Of a stretch of DNA of 64,000 nt, positions 24,500 to 33,021 are shown piece after piece (position 1 is the stretch's first letter; each line of letters opens with the position of its first letter). Source of the DNA: Paenibacillus sp. (GTDB lineage: Bacteria; Bacillota; Bacilli; Paenibacillales; Paenibacillaceae); assembly GCA_031254035.1 (NCBI GenBank), contig JAIRVF010000057.1, positions 28,085-92,084 of the forward strand. The letters run 5' to 3'. The notes beneath the pieces are model-generated. The model saw only the letters and a program-made list of their open reading frames with translations. It had not been told where the DNA came from and did not search any database. The translations under genes and the position numbers were made by a program.

Positions 24500-25522
24500 A
24501 TGAAACAATCACGAGCCATGATCGAAGTATGCGGACTGAACAAGCAATTTCGGACACCTGTCGTCAAGGAGGGGCGATTCGCCGGGGTCCGTACCTTATT
24601 CACCAGGGAATACCGTTTGAAGGAGGCCGTAAAAGACATCAGCTTTACCATTGAAAAAGGTGATTTTGTCGGGTATATCGGCCCGAACGGAGCCGGGAAA
24701 TCTACCACGATCAAAATGCTGACAGGGATTCTCCATCCCACCTCAGGTGAAGTGAAAATTAATGGGATCAATCCCCATAAACAGCGGCGACAGGTTGCCA
24801 AGCGGCTCGGTGTTGTATTCGGGCAGCGCAGCCAGCTGTGGTGGGATCTGCCGGTAAAGGATTCGTACGATATTTTGGCTCATATGTATAAGGTCAGCCC
24901 TTCCGACAAGGAAAAGCGACTGGGAGAGCTTGGGGAGCTGCTGGATCTGAAGGAGTTTTGGCTTACGCCAGTCCGCAAGCTGTCTCTCGGGCAGCGTATG
25001 CGTGCCGACATCGCCGCTTCCATGCTGCATGATCCGGATGTTCTTTTTCTGGATGAGCCGACCATTGGCCTCGATGTAACGGCAAAGCGCAGCATTCGCG
25101 GATTTTTAAAACGTCTAAACAGCGAATATGGAAAAACGATTCTGCTCACCACCCACGACATGGATGACATTGAGCAGCTGTGCGAACGGGTTATGGTGAT
25201 CAATCATGGAGAACTCAGCTATGAGGGGACCATTGGACATCTGCGGGATAAAATCGGACTGCCGACCGTCATCCGGATCGTATTCCATGGCACCTACCAG
25301 TTGCCTGTTCCGGAGGGTTGCGAGTTCCCAGTTGAACTGGGGTTAGATGCGGACCAGCCATTCTGGATCGTGGAAGCCGGCGAGCAAGAGGTGCGGATAG
25401 AAGCGAACAGGCGGCAGGTCAAAGCGATGAATATTCTACGGATCGTCAGCGGCTGGGGCGATGTTGCGGATATTCATATGGAGGAACCGGATTTCGAGGA
25501 TATAATACACCGGGTATATTAA
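24500..25522 (+). CDS. ABC exporter ATP-binding protein
   Basis: 340 residues: Walker A GPNGAGKST (61-69), Q-loop region VFGQRSQLWWDL, signature LSLGQRMR, Walker B VLFLDEPTIGLD, H-loop TTHD. A C-terminal extension of about 90 residues follows the ATPase core, as in the YbhF/NatA-type multidrug or lipid exporters. With the two upstream permeases it forms a complete ABC-2 exporter. The RBS AAAGGAGA precedes the ATG. RLKEAVKDISF and GLDVTAKRSIRGFLKRLN are typical for this subfamily. Substrate unknown. Confidence 0.92.
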   Translation: MKQSRAMIEVCGLNKQFRTPVVKEGRFAGVRTLFTREYRLKEAVKDISFTIEKGDFVGYIGPNGAGKSTTIKMLTGILHPTSGEVKINGINPHKQRRQVAKRLGVVFGQRSQLWWDLPVKDSYDILAHMYKVSPSDKEKRLGELGELLDLKEFWLTPVRKLSLGQRMRADIAASMLHDPDVLFLDEPTIGLDVTAKRSIRGFLKRLNSEYGKTILLTTHDMDDIEQLCERVMVINHGELSYEGTIGHLRDKIGLPTVIRIVFHGTYQLPVPEGCEFPVELGLDADQPFWIVEAGEQEVRIEANRRQVKAMNILRIVSGWGDVADIHMEEPDFEDIIHRVY

Positions 25523-25529
25523 ACCCGGA

Positions 25530-25568
25530 GCAGCAGGGGGCCTGCATCAAGGCAGCTCCCTGCTTTTT
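25530..25568. terminator. Bidirectional terminator after the ABC operon
   Basis: AGCAGGGGGCCTGC pairs with GGCAGCTCCCTGCT around an ATCAA loop, then TTTTT on the plus strand. It also lies just beyond the convergent dehydrogenase stop at 25583. Confidence 0.75.
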
Positions 25569-25582
25569 CAATTTAATTTATA

Positions 25583-26680
25583 TTATACATGCAGCAGCGT
25601 TTGGTCTGACGAATGTTTCACTTCCTCAAAATGATTGCTTAACTCGTTTAAAAATACGATTTTACCGCAAGCGCCGCTATTCATCAGCGCAAAGGCTTCC
25701 TCGAAACGGTCCAGCGAGCAGGTATGGGTCACCAATTTGTCCAGGCCCAGGTTCCCGTTTCGCAGCAGCCCTTTCATCTGGTACCAGGTTTCATGCATCC
25801 GGCGTCCGGTAATGCCCTCAACCCGGAGGCCTTTGAAGATGATCTGCCCCATATCCATTGCCACATCATCTGCAGGTATACCTAGCACCGAGACCCGGGC
25901 CGCATGGGCCGCCGCTTCAAATCCGTCCCGGATCGCACCCGGATGCCCAGACATTTCAAGCACAACCTCCGCCCCTTCGCCTCCTGTCATGTCACGAACC
26001 AACTGTGGCAGACTCGCCTTGGAGCTGTTCATAACGATATCCGCGCCCATCCGGTGGGCCATGCCCAGCCGGTATGTATGTACATCCGCCGCCATCACCA
26101 GGCCGGCACCGCACGCTTTTGCCACGGATATGGCCATAAGTCCGATCAAACCTGCCCCCACAATCAACACCGATTTGCCTACGATATCCCCGGAAAGCAC
26201 CGTATGTACTGCATTGCCCAATGGATCCTGTAAGCAAGCCAACTCAAACGGCATGTCTGGATCGTTATGGATTACGCTCTCAGCCTTCACAACCGCATAT
26301 TCTGCGAAACATCCCGGCGCGGTAATCCCGAAGCTGCGTGTATGCTGGCACACATGTGCGTTACCGGTACGGCATGCTTTGCAAGTTCCGCACACCATAT
26401 GGCCCTCAGCAGACACATGATCGCCAACCTGGACGTTTCTGACCTGATCCCCGGTTTCGATGACGATCCCGGCAAATTCATGCCCGAATACGTTTCCGGT
26501 CACCACCGACTTTTCAGCCCACGCGTCCCAATTATAGATATGTACGTCCGTACCGCAGATGGAGCTTGCTTTAACCTTAACGAACACTTCATCAGGGCCC
26601 ATAGCTGGAAGCGGAACCTCTTTGAGTATCGCGCCGGGAGCACGGTGTTCTTTTACCAGGCCGGTCATGGATTTTTGCAT
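25583..26680 (-). CDS. tdh: Zinc-dependent threonine dehydrogenase-type MDR enzyme
   Basis: 365 residues, medium-chain dehydrogenase. Catalytic zinc ligands are C42 (ICGTDVH) and H67-E68 (GHEFAG); structural zinc cysteines are C97, C100, C103 and C111. A Rossmann motif GAGLIGLMAISVAKA follows. The GTDVHIYNWDAWA block is characteristic of L-threonine 3-dehydrogenase, which makes 2-amino-3-ketobutyrate. A related polyol dehydrogenase remains possible. The start is the ATG at 26680 with GGAAGGTGG; the frame runs on to 26788 only by chance. A second, unrelated threonine dehydrogenase with Kbl is at 60.2-62.4 kb. It lies 120 bases after the last EPS gene. Confidence 0.8.
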   Translation of the reverse strand: MQKSMTGLVKEHRAPGAILKEVPLPAMGPDEVFVKVKASSICGTDVHIYNWDAWAEKSVVTGNVFGHEFAGIVIETGDQVRNVQVGDHVSAEGHMVCGTCKACRTGNAHVCQHTRSFGITAPGCFAEYAVVKAESVIHNDPDMPFELACLQDPLGNAVHTVLSGDIVGKSVLIVGAGLIGLMAISVAKACGAGLVMAADVHTYRLGMAHRMGADIVMNSSKASLPQLVRDMTGGEGAEVVLEMSGHPGAIRDGFEAAAHAARVSVLGIPADDVAMDMGQIIFKGLRVEGITGRRMHETWYQMKGLLRNGNLGLDKLVTHTCSLDRFEEAFALMNSGACGKIVFLNELSNHFEEVKHSSDQTLLHV

Positions 26681-26800
26681 GTTGACGCCACCTTCCTTTT
26701 GACTGTTTGGATTTCGCTTTCTATCGTACTGCGCCTTCAAAAAAAATTGACTGCCGGAAGCGGGCCCTAGCCAACCCCAGCAAGTCAATTCGATTCTTTC

Positions 26801-28780
26801 TTACGGATTCACGCTAACAACATTGCCGGAAAAATCTCTCCAGTTCGTTCCGTCAAAATAAACCGGTTTTTTCTTCACTGTATCGTAATAGACATCACCT
26901 TCCACCGGCTTTTTGGTTACTTCTGTGTTTCGGTTTAAATTGATGAACTTATCCTTTAACACCACTTCGGCATATTTCCCGTTGGAATTTCCCGGTTTGC
27001 CCCGGAAGAATAAACGCCCTGTCTGAATCTGATATTGCAGAAATCCAGGGGCATAATCGGCTGAAGGAAATCCAGAGGAACTGTTTCTATCAATGATCAT
27101 GGGAGTCAGCATCGTCTGCTCGAACCCTTTGTAATAAAGCGAGAATGTATTGGCGTTATACCATACGGATCCTGGATCGATCCCTTGGATATTACCGTTA
27201 TTGGCATCCCCCTGAAACTGCGACATCCGCAGCATGGGGATCCGCTCTGCAATCTGTCTTCCACCCCAGCCCATGTCTGCTTCAATATGATCGTCAATTG
27301 GTAGATTACCCGGGTTGATGTTGCCTTGAATATGATGATGTCCCGAAACGACAGAAATCGCTTTAATACTGTACTTCCGGGCAGGACGCGTATCCAGAAA
27401 CAAATTTCCCTGAACCACGGTAAACTCCGCTCCGAATAAATTAATCCCGCAATTTTGATCATGATTCGTAGCCGGATTCATATCTTGGTAGTTCCAGTTG
27501 TGGATCCGATTACTCGTCAGAATAATGTTCGAGCATCCAGGTTCGGGATAATTTGATCCGTTTACGGTAGCGATGCCTGAGGTGGGAACATTTTCGATCG
27601 AATTCCCATTGACGATAATATCTTTAGAAGCATACATATTGATGGCGCCAAAGCTATAATCCTTGATTGCCGGTGCACTGATGCTGTTCCCTTCTACAAT
27701 GCATTGCCTCACTCCCCACAGCTCGATACCGTCATAACGGTTGTTGATGCAAATATTGCCCGATATCGTTATATCGAACGTCTCGAATTGGCTGGAAGCA
27801 AACGCGGTAATTCCTTCTTGTCCATTCCCGATGACAATATTTCCTGTCGCCAAATTGCTGAAGCACCTACGACCGTCTCCCGTGATCCCGATATTCGTAT
27901 CAAACGTAATTCCCTCGCCACCGCAGTTCTCGATATGATTATTTATGACCCGGCAGTATTTGGATGAGGAAACGTTAACCCCAATATTCAGGTTCCCTGG
28001 TACATTATTAAAGAGCAGCTGATTTTTGATCTGATTGCCCTCAACCAGCATATAGCTGCATCCGCTCAAATACAGGATTCGCTCATTCACATTGTTGGTG
28101 TTCAGGATTTGATTCTGGGTAATCATCCCATTCGAGCAGCCCGAAAAAATCCAACTGCCCGTGTTCCCTGCTATACGCAGCTGGTGGATGTGGAAACCCG
28201 TGCATGAATCCAGGTTAAAGCTGATTTTCCCTTCCATGCCGGTCACTTCAAAGGAGGAGATGCCTGAGGCTAAGAAAATCGTATCTGTTCCCTGCGAAAC
28301 GTTTTGAAGCACGGCCCCTTTTTCACCAGCCAGCATCGCACCCGGTTTCAAGGAAACGGTGCCTGCGTTGTATGCCGCTGCCGGAAACACGAGCGTTCCG
28401 CCTATGGAAGCCACCGTATTGATAGCGGATTGAATTCCTCGGGTATCGTCCGCTTTTCCATCTGCAACAGCGCCAAACCATTGAGGGTAAAATTCCTTGA
28501 CTTGGGGTTTGCCCTTAATCAAGCCATCCCCGGCAAAAATCTGCGTCATTCCTGCCTCGATTCTTCCATTCAAGATCAGCGAAATTCCGCTGTTTATATT
28601 CAGCTTGGCACCATTCATGAAATTTAGCGTGATGCTCGCATCAACCGTCAGATCCGCATTCACAGCATACGTTCCATTTGAAAGAATCAGTTCTCCTCCC
28701 CCGTTTGCTTTTAATTGGGCAAGATCACCCAGAAAACGATTAGGATCTGTTACGATAACCCATGGGGTACTGTCAGCCAT
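26801..28780 (-). CDS. Right-handed beta-helix protein, pectate-lyase superfamily (EPS-associated)
   Basis: 659 residues. After about 95 residues of Asn/Gly-rich beta structure, the pectate-lyase-superfamily entry motif QWFGAVADGKADDTRGIQSAIN appears, then roughly 20 imperfect coils rich in N-x-I/V and G (EGNQIKNQ, INNHIENC, VEGNSIS). A distinct C-terminal 130 residues end with YYDTVKKKPVYFDGTNWRDF, a short module common in phage tail and surface proteins. There is no signal peptide. It is likely a polysaccharide-binding or cleaving protein of the EPS locus. The start at 28780 is used (GGGAG upstream); a TTG three codons earlier also opens the frame. Confidence 0.75.
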   Translation of the reverse strand: MADSTPWVIVTDPNRFLGDLAQLKANGGGELILSNGTYAVNADLTVDASITLNFMNGAKLNINSGISLILNGRIEAGMTQIFAGDGLIKGKPQVKEFYPQWFGAVADGKADDTRGIQSAINTVASIGGTLVFPAAAYNAGTVSLKPGAMLAGEKGAVLQNVSQGTDTIFLASGISSFEVTGMEGKISFNLDSCTGFHIHQLRIAGNTGSWIFSGCSNGMITQNQILNTNNVNERILYLSGCSYMLVEGNQIKNQLLFNNVPGNLNIGVNVSSSKYCRVINNHIENCGGEGITFDTNIGITGDGRRCFSNLATGNIVIGNGQEGITAFASSQFETFDITISGNICINNRYDGIELWGVRQCIVEGNSISAPAIKDYSFGAINMYASKDIIVNGNSIENVPTSGIATVNGSNYPEPGCSNIILTSNRIHNWNYQDMNPATNHDQNCGINLFGAEFTVVQGNLFLDTRPARKYSIKAISVVSGHHHIQGNINPGNLPIDDHIEADMGWGGRQIAERIPMLRMSQFQGDANNGNIQGIDPGSVWYNANTFSLYYKGFEQTMLTPMIIDRNSSSGFPSADYAPGFLQYQIQTGRLFFRGKPGNSNGKYAEVVLKDKFINLNRNTEVTKKPVEGDVYYDTVKKKPVYFDGTNWRDFSGNVVSVNP

Positions 28781-28817
28781 CTGCCTCAACTCCCTGTTTA
28801 TACTGCTACTAGACTAT

Positions 28818-30053
28818 TCAAACGATTTCTCGTTTGCTGTAGTCATTCTGATTAATTCTAGGGATATTGAAGGCAAACCTATGCAAGCTTTTCTTGTCTT
28901 CGGATAAAAGAGTATAATTGGCAATCAAGCCATAGATAATCCAGTTTACCGGATTGGTAAAATAACCGCCGGCAATTTGATAACTAAGAATAAAGATCAG
29001 AAGCCCGTATTTGAACACCCTCTCGTGCCTTCGTATCCGCATCACCAGCATGACGAGGAAAACGAACAGCAGTAAGATTGCTCCGATCCCCCCCTCTGCT
29101 ATGACGTACATAAACGAATTGGCAATAATCTCAACCAAGCCATGGCTGTAATAAGTATTTTTTACGGTATCCGTATTCAGATTGCCCCATCCGGCTCCAA
29201 TGAAATTGGAATCTTCGAGAATCTGCCCCATTATTCTTGCGCTGACGTTGAAACGGTAAAAAACAGAACCGTCCGTACCATTTAAAATATCGTTAAACCG
29301 CATATAAAAGCTGTTATTGCTGGCCACAAACATGGAGAGAGCAAAGGTTCCCACAATCGACAAAAGCATAGCCGCCAAAAGTTTCGGTACGCTGATTCTT
29401 TCGCCCAAATAGTAAATGTACATAACGGTCAATGCCAGTCCTAAACTGAGCATGCCCCCCATACCGGCCGATACGATGACAACTCCCGCATTCGCGAAAA
29501 GGAAGAAGAGGTTGATCATGTTTTTTCTTAGACCCGTCTCGCGCATAATGAAGCTAACCAAAATAACGATCAGTATTCCTGCGTGAAACGAGGCTTCGCT
29601 TGGTTCGGCGTAAAAAAGCGCAAGCCGGACCTTTTGGTACAGGTTGACGTCATCATCCAGTCGCCATAGCAGCTTCGTCTTATGCACCATACCGATACAA
29701 AGTAAAACCAGGTTGATCGCAGATACGGCATAAATGATCTTTTTGAAGGAGTTCAGTCCCGCCTTCATCTCCTTTACCTGCAAAAACAGCACAATATTCA
29801 GAAACAGCTTGGAAAGGTTAATGACAAGACGGCCCACTTCAACATGGTCGTTCACCAAAATTTGCAAGAAGGCATACAAGACGGCAAAATAGACATATCC
29901 AGCAGCCTTCCAGGTCAAACTTCTCCGTTCAATAACATCCTTTAAAATCAAAACAATGGACAAGAAATAGAACAAATCCAGGTTGGCTGAAATCTTCTGG
30001 TGCAGTATATAAATGGACGCGAAAATGATCTCCATATGACTCGTATACCCCAT
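28818..30053 (-). CDS. O-antigen/EPS polymerase-like membrane protein (Wzy type), second copy
   Basis: 411 residues with about 10-11 TM segments and a larger outer loop (about 240-300). AEPSEASFHAGILIV and FIGAGWGNLN followed by YYSHGLVEIIANSFMYVIAEGGIGA match the pattern of EPS polymerases and O-antigen ligases, where a His-containing loop and a G-x-G motif occur. It sits between a glycosyltransferase and a beta-helix protein. The second Wzy-like gene at 33022-34422 is unrelated at the level I can see. The ribosome site is weak for either ATG (30053 or 30035), so the start is uncertain. Confidence 0.72.
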   Translation of the reverse strand: MGYTSHMEIIFASIYILHQKISANLDLFYFLSIVLILKDVIERRSLTWKAAGYVYFAVLYAFLQILVNDHVEVGRLVINLSKLFLNIVLFLQVKEMKAGLNSFKKIIYAVSAINLVLLCIGMVHKTKLLWRLDDDVNLYQKVRLALFYAEPSEASFHAGILIVILVSFIMRETGLRKNMINLFFLFANAGVVIVSAGMGGMLSLGLALTVMYIYYLGERISVPKLLAAMLLSIVGTFALSMFVASNNSFYMRFNDILNGTDGSVFYRFNVSARIMGQILEDSNFIGAGWGNLNTDTVKNTYYSHGLVEIIANSFMYVIAEGGIGAILLLFVFLVMLVMRIRRHERVFKYGLLIFILSYQIAGGYFTNPVNWIIYGLIANYTLLSEDKKSLHRFAFNIPRINQNDYSKREIV

Positions 30054-30090
30054 ATATTAGATATTCGTCATCGATTGCCCCGGCCAGCCA

Positions 30091-31323
30091 TTACCGGCTT
30101 TGCTTCAGCTTCTCCCCTGTATACTCCGGTACGCTCCTTACGCGGGAAGGCTTTCGATGAAACACTTCAAAGGAATGGAATAAATGCTCATAGGATTTGA
30201 CGATGTGATTCCAGGTATATTCCGCCGCAATTCTTCCCTTGGCCTTGGCTTCAAGTTCCTTGATCATACAGTTGTCATATCGCTCGAGCTCACTGATTTG
30301 CGCTGCCATGGAACCCGGATCGGCCGAAAAATACAAAGCCCCGTCTCCCCCGACTTCGCGGTTAAACACCACGTCATACAGCAAATTCAATTTCGTGGAT
30401 GCCAAAGCTTCGAGCAGCGACGGATTCGTGCCGCCCACTTCATGACCATGGCAATAACCATAAGCAAGCTCCCGGATTTTCTTCAGCAGCTGCTGCTCAT
30501 ATACCGTCCCCACAAACTTGATCCGGGGATCGCTGTCGAACCGGCATTCCCGCAGCAATTCATCGTAAAGCGGGTTTTGTTCAATCCCCGTAATGATCAC
30601 CAAATCCTTGTCCGTGTTCGATTTCATGAATTCCTTGATCATCAGCTCATAGTTATTTTCAGGCACAAACCGGCCGATGATCAGATAATATGCGCCAGGC
30701 GTAACCCGATGTTTCTCCAACCAGACCAGCAACTCCAGACTTTGTTCATCCAGCGTTGAAGAAGCCAAATCCGCCCCGTAAGCGATAAACGTCGTTCTGG
30801 GGCGGTATTTGGCGTAGTCCTCGTGAATATACTGCTCGATTCCCCTGGAATCGCAAACGAGCAGATCAGCATGTTTGACCATCAATCTCTCCGAGACCTT
30901 CCAGTACCGCTTGATCAGCGCGTTCCACTTGCCGCGTTTCCACTCATGGCCGTCGGGATTGACCAGCACGGTCACGCCCATGTGCTCAAGCTTGCGTTTA
31001 TAGGCATAAAAAAAAGGCCCGATCCGACAGGCCAAAATATAGACCATGCAATCCGTCAGCCGATGCTGCCGAATGTAACGGATGCATTCCTTTAAGCTGA
31101 GCAAATCGTACAGGACAGCCCTGGCGCTGCCGATGGCCGGAACGGCGACCTGAAAGCAGCGGGCCCCGTTATGTTCGAATTCCCCTTTTCGGTCCGACAA
31201 GCAGGCGACATGATACCGGATATCGCAGTTTGTTTTGCGGGCCGTCAGCTGCTCCACAAAGGTCTCGAAGCCCCCGTACCTGGCCGGAAGCCCCTTGGAA
31301 CCGATAATAAACACATGTTTCAT
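30091..31323 (-). CDS. Glycosyltransferase, DUF1972/GT4 (rhamnosyltransferase-like)
   Basis: 410 residues of GT-B fold. The N-terminal FIIGSKGLPARYGGFETFVEQL motif is diagnostic of the DUF1972 group found in rhamnosyltransferases such as Cps2T/RgpA-type enzymes. A donor-side motif GHEVGGTNPSLLEALASTKLNL follows near residue 285. It acts at the cytoplasmic face, adding a sugar to the lipid-linked repeat unit; the donor is likely a dTDP- or UDP-sugar, not determined. Two terminator-like hairpins lie just upstream, so it may be partly insulated from the preceding genes. Confidence 0.82.
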   Translation of the reverse strand: MKHVFIIGSKGLPARYGGFETFVEQLTARKTNCDIRYHVACLSDRKGEFEHNGARCFQVAVPAIGSARAVLYDLLSLKECIRYIRQHRLTDCMVYILACRIGPFFYAYKRKLEHMGVTVLVNPDGHEWKRGKWNALIKRYWKVSERLMVKHADLLVCDSRGIEQYIHEDYAKYRPRTTFIAYGADLASSTLDEQSLELLVWLEKHRVTPGAYYLIIGRFVPENNYELMIKEFMKSNTDKDLVIITGIEQNPLYDELLRECRFDSDPRIKFVGTVYEQQLLKKIRELAYGYCHGHEVGGTNPSLLEALASTKLNLLYDVVFNREVGGDGALYFSADPGSMAAQISELERYDNCMIKELEAKAKGRIAAEYTWNHIVKSYEHLFHSFEVFHRKPSRVRSVPEYTGEKLKQSR

Positions 31324-31360
31324 CTTTCATACCTCTTCCATGTTTATGTACTTACGGGTT

Positions 31361-31405
31361 AAAACAAAAAGAAACGCCTACGGTGTCCCTTTAAGGACGG
31401 TAAGC
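31361..31405 (-). terminator. Terminator-like hairpin inside the EPS locus, second of tandem pair
   Basis: On the minus strand GCTTACCGTCC pairs with GGGAC-AC-CGTAGGC, followed by GTTTCTTTTTGTTTT. It lies between the beta-helix gene and the DUF1972 glycosyltransferase. Confidence 0.55.
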
Positions 31406-31433
31406 GATCCCGCGAGAAAAATTACTTATATCT

Positions 31434-31454
31434 CAAAAAAAGACCCTCAGGTCT
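31434..31454 (-). terminator. Terminator hairpin inside the EPS locus, first of tandem pair
   Basis: AGACC/GGTCT stem with loop TGAG, then seven T on the minus strand, 23 bases after the beta-helix gene stop. Confidence 0.6.
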
Positions 31455-31476
31455 CATCGAACTTGTGTTGACCTCT

Positions 31477-32994
31477 TTATAGTACGGAGAAGTTGCGCGA
31501 CAATTCCATGATCTGCGAGCCGTACACCAGCAGCGTCATGCTTGAATCCGCCGGAAAAGCGACGTATGAACCGCTGCCCTTTAATTTGACGTTCGGAATC
31601 TGCCGGGATATTCGCAAATTGCCTGTATAGGAATACAGCACGACGATTCGCGGCAGCGATACGGACAAATCCTCTTTCGTCAATTGAGTGACAGTCGTTG
31701 ATTGGGTATACGCAAACACAGCAAGCGTGAGGTTCGAAATATCGACGGCAGCCGAATTATCCGTAAACGCCTTATATTCCTGGGACAACACTCCCTTGAT
31801 CGGAACGGCCGGAAGCCCTTCTGAATTGCCGCTCAAATAATTGGTGCTGACTGGACTCGCGGAGTAGTAGTCACGGCTTATCGAACTTGCCGGATAATTT
31901 GTAAATTGGTTCGAAGTCATGCTGATCGAAGCGCAGGTCGCAGGCGAATCGATTTTGACCGGCTGGTTTTTGCCGTATTGGCTCCGCGCGTTGTTACCCG
32001 TAATATTAATAAAGGAACTGTCTTTGATCTGCAGTGCGTATATTCCTGGGAAAAAGATATTATTGTTCGAAACATTGCCGATAAAATAGGGACTATTTTC
32101 GATATAGACACCTGTGGACTGAATGTCCTCCCCCGACTTCCAGGTCAGGTTGTTGCCGTTTACGATCCCGCCTACTACCGATGACAAATACACACCGTAT
32201 TGCTTAGCCCAAGCTACGTTATTGTTCGCGATCACCAAATTAAAACCATCCTTGGCAATAACGGCGCTTTCCACTGCCTCGAATAAATGGTTGCCTTCAA
32301 TAATAACCCAGTTAAAATCCTCGATGTAGATATTCGATTTTTCCGAGCCCGTATGTCCAAAAAACAACGTATTGCCTTTGCAAACCAGACCGTCAATGCC
32401 TTTGGCCCATATATGGTATATATTGCTGAAAGCACCCGGAACATTGGTCCTTGATTCATACATATTATTCGAAAAATTCACGTCACCAACCACATGGCTT
32501 CCGCCGTCATCCGGAGCGATATAGTCAACGTAAAGACCGTAATTGCAATCAATCAGTTGATTACCGGAAATCGTAAAACGCGAGCAGTGCTGTGTCTTGT
32601 TTACCTTTTCAAAATAAATGGCTTTCAGGCAGTTGATAAACCGGACTCCCGTTATTATGACGCCGTAATACCATTTACAGTTGATGCCGTTCCGGGTCTT
32701 CTCCCCCTGAATGGTAATACCGTCGATTTTGACATTGCCGGTACCGGTAAATCTATCGTTTGCGGTTGGCGTTCCATACAGGTTGATCGAACCATTTAAC
32801 GTTCCGGTTCCCGTAATACTCACATTGGATGTCGAGACCGTAATATTTGCATTATAAACGCCATCCGGAATCACAATCGTTCCGCCTGTCACGGAAATAC
32901 TGCTTATAGCCATTTGGAATGCCCGCGAATCGTCTGTCACACCATCTCCCTTGGCTCCGTAAAGCCGTACGTTCAGTCCCCCAACATCAGCCAT
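31477..32994 (-). CDS. Right-handed beta-helix protein, pectate-lyase superfamily (EPS-associated)
   Basis: 505 residues. The N-terminus NVRLYGAKGDGVTDDSRAFQMAI is the classical pectate-lyase_3 entry. Repeated coils follow (ISGNQLIDCNYGLYVD, CKGNTLFFG, IEGNHLFE, ANNNVAWA, VNGNNLTW) to about residue 395, then a C-terminal beta domain of 100 residues with no recognised family. There is no signal peptide or TM. As with the larger 659-residue paralogue, location right after a Wzy-like gene suggests action on the EPS. The ATG at 32994 is preceded by GGGAGGTGG; an ATG six codons upstream overlaps that site. Confidence 0.78.
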   Translation of the reverse strand: MADVGGLNVRLYGAKGDGVTDDSRAFQMAISSISVTGGTIVIPDGVYNANITVSTSNVSITGTGTLNGSINLYGTPTANDRFTGTGNVKIDGITIQGEKTRNGINCKWYYGVIITGVRFINCLKAIYFEKVNKTQHCSRFTISGNQLIDCNYGLYVDYIAPDDGGSHVVGDVNFSNNMYESRTNVPGAFSNIYHIWAKGIDGLVCKGNTLFFGHTGSEKSNIYIEDFNWVIIEGNHLFEAVESAVIAKDGFNLVIANNNVAWAKQYGVYLSSVVGGIVNGNNLTWKSGEDIQSTGVYIENSPYFIGNVSNNNIFFPGIYALQIKDSSFINITGNNARSQYGKNQPVKIDSPATCASISMTSNQFTNYPASSISRDYYSASPVSTNYLSGNSEGLPAVPIKGVLSQEYKAFTDNSAAVDISNLTLAVFAYTQSTTVTQLTKEDLSVSLPRIVVLYSYTGNLRISRQIPNVKLKGSGSYVAFPADSSMTLLVYGSQIMELSRNFSVL

Positions 32995-33021
32995 CAAAGC
33001 CACCTCCCTCATCCCGAGTGG

